Source of the DNA: an uncultured Sphingopyxis sp.
GTDB lineage: Bacteria > Pseudomonadota > Alphaproteobacteria > Sphingomonadales > Sphingomonadaceae
DNA: 5,329 nt
Direction of reading: 5' to 3'
Assembly: GCA_937957805.1 (NCBI GenBank)
Contig: CALFXW010000260.1
Location: 1-5,329, forward strand
Of this stretch, positions 1 to 3,722 are shown in pieces. The translations under genes were made by a program, and so were the position numbers. Under the pieces are notes generated by a model. That model made no database searches, was not told the origin of the DNA, and was given only the letters and a program-made list of their open reading frames with translations. The stretch's first letter is position 1. Each line of letters begins with the position of its first letter.

Positions 1-807
1 TTGGGCGATATTGTCCTCACCCATGACCAGATGGTCGAAGGGGTGCATTTTTTCGCAAGCGCCGACCCCGCCGATGTCGCGTGGAAACTGGTGGCGCGCA
101 ACCTCTCCGACCTCGCGGCCAAGGGGGCAGAGCCGCTGGGTGCATTGCTGGGTTACAGCCTGTCGGACGCCGCATGGGACGCGCGTTTTGCCGATGGGCT
201 GGCCGCCGCCTTTGCCCAAATGGGCGGCGCATTATGGGGCGGTGACACCAGCCGCGCACCGGCAATGCCGCATGGACGAGTGGGCATGCGCAGCTTTGGT
301 ATGACGATGGTCGGGCGGGCGAGCCACCTGCCGCTCCCTGCGCGCAGCGGCGCGCGGGTGGGCGATGCGCTGTGGCTGGCGGGCAGCATCGGCGGCGCGC
401 ATGCCGGTTTTGTCGCGCTCACCAATGACGGCGATGCCACGGGCGCGGCGGTCGATGCCCTTTTGCGGCCGCGCCCATTGCTGGCGGCGGGACGCGCAAT
501 AGCGCCCTTGGCCCATGCGATGATGGACGTGTCCGACGGATTATTGCTCGATGCGCAGCGCATGGCTGAGGCGAGCGGGGTCGGCATCAACATATCCACC
601 GCCGCCCTCCCCCTCCATCCCGATGCCTTGGATGCCGATGCCGCGATGCGCTGGGGGGATGATTATGCCCTGCTGTTCGCCCTGCCCACCGGTGTGGAGC
701 CGCCGGTCAACGCGCAGCGGATTGGCGACATCCTAGGCCAAAGCGATGCCGCGCTGCTGATCGACGGGCAGCCGGTTGCTCCGGGCAATCTTGGCTGGGA
801 ACATTAG
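1..807 (+). CDS. thiL: Thiamine-monophosphate kinase, N-terminus cut by window edge
   Basis: ThiL phosphorylates thiamine monophosphate with ATP to give thiamine diphosphate, the last step of cofactor synthesis, in the cytoplasm. The 268 visible residues carry the family motifs in order: THDQMVEGVHF at about 7-17 (metal/substrate region), NLSDLAAKGAEP at 34-45, WGGDTSRAP at 79-87, MDVSDGLLLDAQ at 175-186 and WGDDYALLF at 218-226; the protein ends in GWEH. Family members usually have about 300-330 residues and begin with an ATP/Mg-binding segment containing an Asp-Asp pair. That segment is absent here, so some 40-60 residues lie upstream of the window, and the TTG at position 1 is an internal codon, not a start. 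The reading is a PurM/AIR-synthase-like fold by family knowledge. hppA follows 137 bases downstream on the same strand. In sphingomonads nusB commonly precedes thiL, but that gene would lie outside this window. Identification is confident. Confidence 0.95.
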   Translation: MGDIVLTHDQMVEGVHFFASADPADVAWKLVARNLSDLAAKGAEPLGALLGYSLSDAAWDARFADGLAAAFAQMGGALWGGDTSRAPAMPHGRVGMRSFGMTMVGRASHLPLPARSGARVGDALWLAGSIGGAHAGFVALTNDGDATGAAVDALLRPRPLLAAGRAIAPLAHAMMDVSDGLLLDAQRMAEASGVGINISTAALPLHPDALDADAAMRWGDDYALLFALPTGVEPPVNAQRIGDILGQSDAALLIDGQPVAPGNLGWEH

Positions 808-884
808 GGTAAACCCAGCGCGCTTTTGCTTGCCCTTTCATCATCTTGGCCTTAGCGATGGCCGCCTTATTGGGGCAATGGGTA

Positions 885-899
885 AAAAGCGGGGCTTTT
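885..899 (+). other. Small hairpin between thiL and hppA
   Basis: AAAAGC (885-890), loop GGG, GCTTTT (894-899) form a perfect 6-bp inverted repeat. The stem is mostly A-T and ends in four T, so it resembles a very weak intrinsic terminator or leader hairpin ahead of hppA. It may equally be chance. The rest of the 808-944 gap shows no second gene. Confidence 0.2.
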
Positions 900-926
900 C
901 AGCATCCACATCCCCATGTGCATAAA

Positions 927-940
927 GGGAGGAACAAGGG
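927..940 (+). promoter_or_regulatory. Ribosome binding site of hppA
   Basis: GGGAGGA at 927-933 is a strong Shine-Dalgarno match, 12 bases (from GGAGG) before the ATG at 945; a second purine run AAGGG (936-940) is 4 bases before it. This site decides the start. The in-frame ATG-less extension up to 846 would place the RBS inside the coding region and add 33 residues that match no known pyrophosphatase N-terminus. A further in-frame ATG at 951 is two codons on and cannot be excluded. Confidence 0.7.
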
Positions 941-944
941 TCCG

Positions 945-3062
945 ATGTCCATGATCGTCATCGCCATCGCGTGCGGCCTTATCGCCGTGCTCTATGGCAT
1001 CGTCACCAGCCAACGGGTGCTAAAATCATCCGCCGGCAACGAAAAAATGCAGGATATTGCAGCCGCCATTCAGGAAGGGGCCAAGGCCTATCTGGGTCGG
1101 CAATATCGCACCATCGCCATCGTCGGTGTCGTGGTCGCGGTGATTGTCGCGCTCGCGCTCAATGTAACCTCGGCGGTCGGCTTTGTGCTGGGTGCGGTCT
1201 TGTCGGGTGCGGCGGGCTATATCGGCATGAATATTTCGGTGCGCGCCAATGTCCGCACCGCCGCTGCCGCGCAAAAGGGGTTGCAGGACGGGCTGACCAT
1301 GGCGTTCAACGCCGGTGCCATTACCGGCATGTTGGTCGCTGGCCTCGCGCTCCTCGCGATTGCGGGCTTTTTCTATTATATGACGGCGGTCGCCGGTCAG
1401 GCGGCGAACAGCCGTGAAGTGGTCGATGCACTCGTCGCGCTCGCATTCGGGGCCTCGCTCATTTCCATCTTCGCGCGTCTGGGTGGCGGCATTTTCACCA
1501 AAGCGGCGGACGTCGGGGCCGATCTGGTCGGCAAGGTCGAAGCCGGGATTCCAGAGGATGATCCACGCAACCCTGCCGTTATTGCCGATAATGTCGGCGA
1601 CAATGTCGGCGATTGTGCGGGTATGGCCGCTGACCTGTTCGAAACCTATGTCGTCACCGTGGGGGCGACGATGGTGCTCATCGCGCTGCTCGTCACCGGG
1701 GTGTCGGACGTCCAATTGTTCAACAATCTGATGGCGCTGCCGCTGTTGGTTGGTGGCGTGTGCATCATCACATCGATCATCGGGACATTTTTTGTCCGTC
1801 TGGGCGGTGGCACCAACATCATGGGCGCGATGTACAAGGGGTTTTTGGTAACCGCTGCGCTGTCGACCCTGGCGATTTACTGGGCGATCAACTTCGCGCT
1901 GGGTGACCTTCACACCGCCATCGGCGGCGGTTTGACCGGCGAAGGCGCCTTTACCGGCATGCAGCTATTCTGGTGCATGATGCTGGGTCTGGCGGTTACC
2001 GGCCTTATCATCTGGATTACCGAATATTATACCGGCACCAATTATCGCCCGGTGCGTTCGATCGCCAAGGCATCGGAAACCGGCCATGGCACCAATGTCA
2101 TTCAGGGGCTGGCCGTTTCTTTGGAAGCGACCGCGCTGCCGACCATCGTCATCGTTGCGGGCATCATCATCGCCTATCAACTGGCGGGGCTGATCGGCAT
2201 TGCATTTGCCGCAACGTCGATGCTGGCGCTGGCGGGCATGGTCGTGGCGCTCGACGCCTATGGCCCGGTTACCGACAATGCGGGCGGCATCGCCGAAATG
2301 GCGGGGCTGGATGACAGCGTGCGCGAACGCACCGATGCGCTCGACGCGGTTGGCAACACGACCAAGGCCGTGACCAAGGGTTATGCCATTGGTTCGGCAG
2401 GTTTGGCGGCATTGGTGCTGTTCGCCTGCTATACCACCGATTTGAAGCATTATTTCCCGCAGCTTCAGGTCAATTTCAGCCTTGAAAACCCCTATGTCAT
2501 CGTCGGGCTGCTGCTCGGCGCGCTGCTCCCCTATCTCTTTGGGGCGATGGGTATGACGGCGGTTGGCCGTGCAGCGGGCGACGTGGTCAAGGATGTGCGT
2601 GACCAGTTCGCCAACGACAAGGGCATTATGGCCGGCACCAGCCGTCCCAATTATGCCCGCACGGTTGACCTTGTGACCAAGGCCGCGATCAAGGAAATGA
2701 TCATCCCGTCGCTGCTCCCCGTTCTCGCGCCGGTGGTGGTCTATTTTGTCATCCGGCAGGTTGCGGGCGACGCCAATGGCTTTGCGGCGCTTGGTGCCTT
2801 GCTCCTCGGCGTGATTGTCGGCGGCCTGTTCGTCGCGTTGTCGATGACTTCGGGCGGCGGCGCATGGGACAATGCCAAAAAATATATCGAAGATGGCAAC
2901 CATGGCGGCAAGGGCAGCGAAGCGCACAAGGCCGCAGTCACCGGGGACACGGTGGGCGACCCGTATAAGGATACGGCCGGCCCGGCGGTGAACCCGATGA
3001 TTAAAATCACCAATATCGTCGCCATCCTGCTGCTGGCAGCACTGGCGCACGGCGCGATGTAA
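945..3062 (+). CDS. hppA: Membrane-bound proton-translocating pyrophosphatase, K+-independent type
   Basis: The enzyme hydrolyses pyrophosphate and uses the energy to pump protons across the inner membrane. The 705 residues match the usual bacterial length (about 660-720) and are almost wholly hydrophobic helices, starting MSMIVIAIACGLIAVLYGIV. The pyrophosphate/Mg site motifs are intact: DVGADLVGKVE at 189-199, DNVGDNVGDCAGM at 215-227, DAYGPVTDNAGGIAEM at 437-452 and DTVGDPYKDTAGPAVNP at 668-684. In the subclass-deciding stretch GNTTKAVTKG (470-479), Lys474 and Thr477 take the positions that are Ala and usually Gly/Ala in K+-requiring enzymes (Lys460/Thr463 in the usual Carboxydothermus numbering). 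By family knowledge this predicts K+-independent H+ pumping. Start chosen on the RBS at 927-933 and on family length. It lies downstream of thiL on the same strand and ends at its own terminator (3145-3175), so it closes that transcription unit. Whether it has its own promoter I cannot tell. Confidence 0.97.
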   Translation: MSMIVIAIACGLIAVLYGIVTSQRVLKSSAGNEKMQDIAAAIQEGAKAYLGRQYRTIAIVGVVVAVIVALALNVTSAVGFVLGAVLSGAAGYIGMNISVRANVRTAAAAQKGLQDGLTMAFNAGAITGMLVAGLALLAIAGFFYYMTAVAGQAANSREVVDALVALAFGASLISIFARLGGGIFTKAADVGADLVGKVEAGIPEDDPRNPAVIADNVGDNVGDCAGMAADLFETYVVTVGATMVLIALLVTGVSDVQLFNNLMALPLLVGGVCIITSIIGTFFVRLGGGTNIMGAMYKGFLVTAALSTLAIYWAINFALGDLHTAIGGGLTGEGAFTGMQLFWCMMLGLAVTGLIIWITEYYTGTNYRPVRSIAKASETGHGTNVIQGLAVSLEATALPTIVIVAGIIIAYQLAGLIGIAFAATSMLALAGMVVALDAYGPVTDNAGGIAEMAGLDDSVRERTDALDAVGNTTKAVTKGYAIGSAGLAALVLFACYTTDLKHYFPQLQVNFSLENPYVIVGLLLGALLPYLFGAMGMTAVGRAAGDVVKDVRDQFANDKGIMAGTSRPNYARTVDLVTKAAIKEMIIPSLLPVLAPVVVYFVIRQVAGDANGFAALGALLLGVIVGGLFVALSMTSGGGAWDNAKKYIEDGNHGGKGSEAHKAAVTGDTVGDPYKDTAGPAVNPMIKITNIVAILLLAALAHGAM

Positions 3063-3070
3063 CATCGCGC
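3052..3070 (+). repeat. Perfect palindrome spanning the hppA stop codon
   Basis: GCGCGATGTAACATCGCGC is symmetrical about position 3061. As RNA it folds into an 8-bp stem (3052-3059 with 3063-3070) whose loop is exactly the UAA stop codon. It is not followed by a T run, so it is not itself an intrinsic terminator. It could stabilise the mRNA 3' end or be a by-product of the tandem repeat that overlaps it. Confidence 0.7.
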
Positions 3071-3121
3071 ATGTTTAAGGCTGCGGTTTGAAAAACGCGC
3101 ATATTTAAAGCTGCGATGTAA
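3054..3121 (+). repeat. Degenerate ~30-base tandem repeat over the hppA 3' end
   Basis: Three units start with GCGATGTAA or a variant: unit 1 at 3054-3082 (29 bases), unit 2 at 3083-3112 (30 bases), and the beginning of unit 3 at 3113-3121, which is identical to the start of unit 1. The best-kept core is CGCGCAT[G/A]TTTAA[G/A]GCTGCG at 3066-3085 and 3096-3115. Units 1 and 2 agree at about 22 of 30 positions with one gap. The last three codons of hppA, including its stop, lie in unit 1. Confidence 0.65.
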
Positions 3122-3144
3122 TAAGCAGACCAATATGACCAATC

Positions 3145-3175
3145 AGCCCCGTCGGACATTCCGGCGGGGCTTTTT
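3145..3175 (+). terminator. Rho-independent terminator of hppA
   Basis: AGCCCCGTCGG (3145-3155) pairs with CCGGCGGGGCT (3161-3171) in an 11-bp stem with one T-G wobble and an ACATT loop. It runs straight into TTTTT (3171-3175). It lies 83 bases after the hppA stop, in the right orientation to end the thiL-hppA transcript. Confidence 0.9.
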
Positions 3176-3197
3176 GTTGCTTGTCGGCGCACCGCGC
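3168..3197 (+). repeat. Direct repeat, copy A (partner at 3639-3668)
   Basis: Thirty bases beginning GGCTTTTTGTTGCTTGTCGG match positions 3639-3668 at 27 of 30 bases. Copy A starts in the 3' arm of the hppA terminator, so the T tract of the terminator is part of the repeat. A companion 13-mer, CCGGCCTATGCAG, follows 12 bases later at 3210-3222. Confidence 0.7.
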
Positions 3198-3238
3198 AAA
3201 TCCCGTGCTCCGGCCTATGCAGGAGGAGTCTTACTTGT

Positions 3239-3258
3239 GCTCCTGCGAAAGCAGGAGC
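3239..3258 (+). repeat. REP-like hairpin 1
   Basis: GCTCCTGC (3239-3246), loop GAAA, GCAGGAGC (3251-3258): a perfect 8-bp stem closed by a GNRA-type tetraloop. The same element occurs in opposite orientation at 3291-3312. Such hairpins are dispersed through sphingomonad intergenic DNA as I recall them. A link to REP-associated tyrosine (Y1) transposases is possible but unproven. Confidence 0.75.
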
Positions 3259-3290
3259 CTAGGAACAACAGGCAAGTGCATGCATCACTA

Positions 3291-3312
3291 TGCCCCTGCT
3301 TTCGCAGGGGCA
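3291..3312 (-). repeat. REP-like hairpin 2, inverted relative to hairpin 1
   Basis: TGCCCCTGC (3291-3299) and GCAGGGGCA (3304-3312) form a perfect 9-bp stem around TTTC, which is GAAA on the minus strand. Compared with hairpin 1 read in its own direction, the stem differs by a T-A to C-G pair exchange that keeps the pairing. The two face each other with 32 bases between them, the classic arrangement of paired REPs. Confidence 0.75.
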
Positions 3313-3324
3313 CGCCAAGGATAC

Positions 3325-3345
3325 CCCCTGCCTGCACAGGGGCAC
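3325..3345 (-). repeat. REP-like hairpin 3, decayed copy
   Basis: CCCCTG (3325-3330) and CAGGGG (3337-3342) form a 6-bp stem. The 21 bases match 3293-3313 of hairpin 2 at 18 positions; all three differences fall in the loop or inner stem. It is in the same orientation as hairpin 2, offset by 32 bases. A shorter relic, TTCGCAGGGCACG at 3371-3383, matches only the 3' half of hairpin 2 with one G missing. Confidence 0.55.
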
Positions 3346-3416
3346 ATTATTATGCTGTCCGTGTCTCTACTTCGCAGGGCACGAACGGCAAAGGATGAAC
3401 CCAGCCCCGCCCGTAT

Positions 3417-3455
3417 CGCCCGTTCGTATAGAGCGTGTCGAAATAGGAACGGGCG
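3417..3455 (+). repeat. 9-bp inverted repeat with 21-base spacer
   Basis: CGCCCGTTC (3417-3425) is the exact reverse complement of GAACGGGCG (3447-3455). The spacer (3426-3446) contains GTATAGAGCGTGTCGAAATAG. The arms are too far from any T run to be a terminator. It resembles another dispersed intergenic element, but I cannot name a family; an operator is unlikely, being nearly 270 bases from the next start codon. Confidence 0.5.
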
Positions 3456-3510
3456 GAGACCAGCGCGGATATATTGTTTTACGAGAGAGGCGCGGAGCCA
3501 AAGAGAGCAA

Positions 3511-3552
3511 ATCCCCCTCCCCTTCAGGGGAGGGGTCAGGGGTGGGGATTTT
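3511..3552 (+). repeat. GC-rich palindrome with overlapping G-quadruplex motif
   Basis: CCCCTCCCC (3514-3522) and GGGGAGGGG (3527-3535) form a 9-bp stem with a TTCA loop. The whole element is framed by ATCCCC (3511-3516) and GGGGAT (3544-3549). Four runs of GGGG at 3527-3530, 3532-3535, 3539-3542 and 3544-3547, with loops A, TCA and T, fit the classical intramolecular G-quadruplex pattern on the plus strand. TTTTC follows, so it could weakly terminate transcription. It is a common type of bacterial intergenic repeat. Confidence 0.65.
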
Positions 3553-3560
3553 CTTAATGG

Positions 3561-3580
3561 ATCCCCGCTTGCGAGGGGAT
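3561..3580 (+). repeat. REP-like palindrome, ATCCCC/GGGGAT type
   Basis: ATCCCC (3561-3566) pairs with GGGGAT (3575-3580), with a G-A mismatch and one further C-G pair inside. With the following GACGAAGGG it gives the familiar false peptide DPRLRGDDEG when translated, which marks a widespread dispersed element in alphaproteobacteria. It starts 12 bases after the ATCCCC-framed element before it. Confidence 0.6.
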
Positions 3581-3638
3581 GACGAAGGGCGGAGGCATTA
3601 TGCGCCGGCCTATGCAGCAGCACAGGAACGGCAGGCAC

Positions 3639-3668
3639 GGCTTTTTGGTGCTTGTCGCCGCGCCGCGC
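3639..3668 (+). repeat. Direct repeat, copy B (partner at 3168-3197)
   Basis: Thirty bases beginning GGCTTTTTGGTGCTTGTCGC match copy A at 27 positions. Here no strong GC stem precedes the T run, so copy B is not a good terminator. The 13-mer CCGGCCTATGCAG lies before it (3605-3617), whereas in copy A it lies after, so the two blocks occur in opposite order and bracket the repeat cluster. Confidence 0.65.
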
Positions 3669-3712
3669 GCGCGATAGCGTCCCGGCCAAGGTGAAACGGG
3701 ACTTGGGCAGAT

Positions 3713-3717
3713 GGGGG
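3713..3717 (+). promoter_or_regulatory. Probable ribosome binding site of the S9 peptidase
   Basis: GGGGG lies 5 bases before the ATG at 3723 and is the only purine-rich site near it. In-frame alternatives are GTG at 3720 and ATG at 3711. The latter would absorb this site and has only a weak GGGA upstream. The start at 3723 also gives a compact signal peptide, MTNNKSLAWLVG, so I prefer it. Confidence 0.4.
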
Positions 3718-3722
3718 TCGTG

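Larger units (their letters stand above)
3063..3722. repeat. Gene-free repeat cluster between hppA and the peptidase gene
   Basis: This 660-base stretch has no credible coding region. From left to right it holds the tail of the tandem repeat, the hppA terminator (3145-3175), a segment duplicated later (3168-3197), REP-like hairpins (3239-3345, with a remnant at 3370-3382), a 9-bp inverted repeat (3417-3455), a palindrome with a G-quadruplex motif (3511-3552), another palindrome (3561-3580), and the second copy of the duplicated segment (3639-3668). Short open frames here translate into strings such as MDPRLRGDDEG and PSQAGIH, which are typical translations of intergenic palindromes. The last 50 bases should hold the peptidase promoter, but no convincing -35/-10 pair is visible. 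Confidence 0.75.

Noticed and set aside
826..873. Promoter for hppA (TTGGCC at 846-851, TATTGG at 868-873)
   Set aside because: The 16-base spacing is acceptable, but both hexamers are weak matches and similar pairs arise by chance; not strong enough to annotate.
846..944. N-terminal extension of hppA by 33 residues
   Set aside because: It begins at a non-ATG codon, contains His/Pro-rich residues unlike any pyrophosphatase N-terminus, and would bury the good RBS at 927-933; 945 gives the normal family length.
1965..3065. Minus-strand open frame of 366 codons opposite hppA
   Set aside because: It is the antisense shadow of a well-identified gene; its Arg/His/Asp-rich composition has no recognisable domain.
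3239..3345. CRISPR array
   Set aside because: The repeated units are hairpins in mixed orientation with irregular spacing and no uniform spacers.
3652..3680. Promoter for the peptidase gene (TTGTCG at 3652-3657)
   Set aside because: The -35-like hexamer is part of the duplicated 30-mer and is followed by GC-rich sequence without a credible -10 box.
3135..3694. Short plus-strand open frames in the intergenic region
   Set aside because: Their translations are palindromic repeats read as protein (APAYAGG, MDPRLRGDDEG) and cross the terminator; no RBS or family match supports them.
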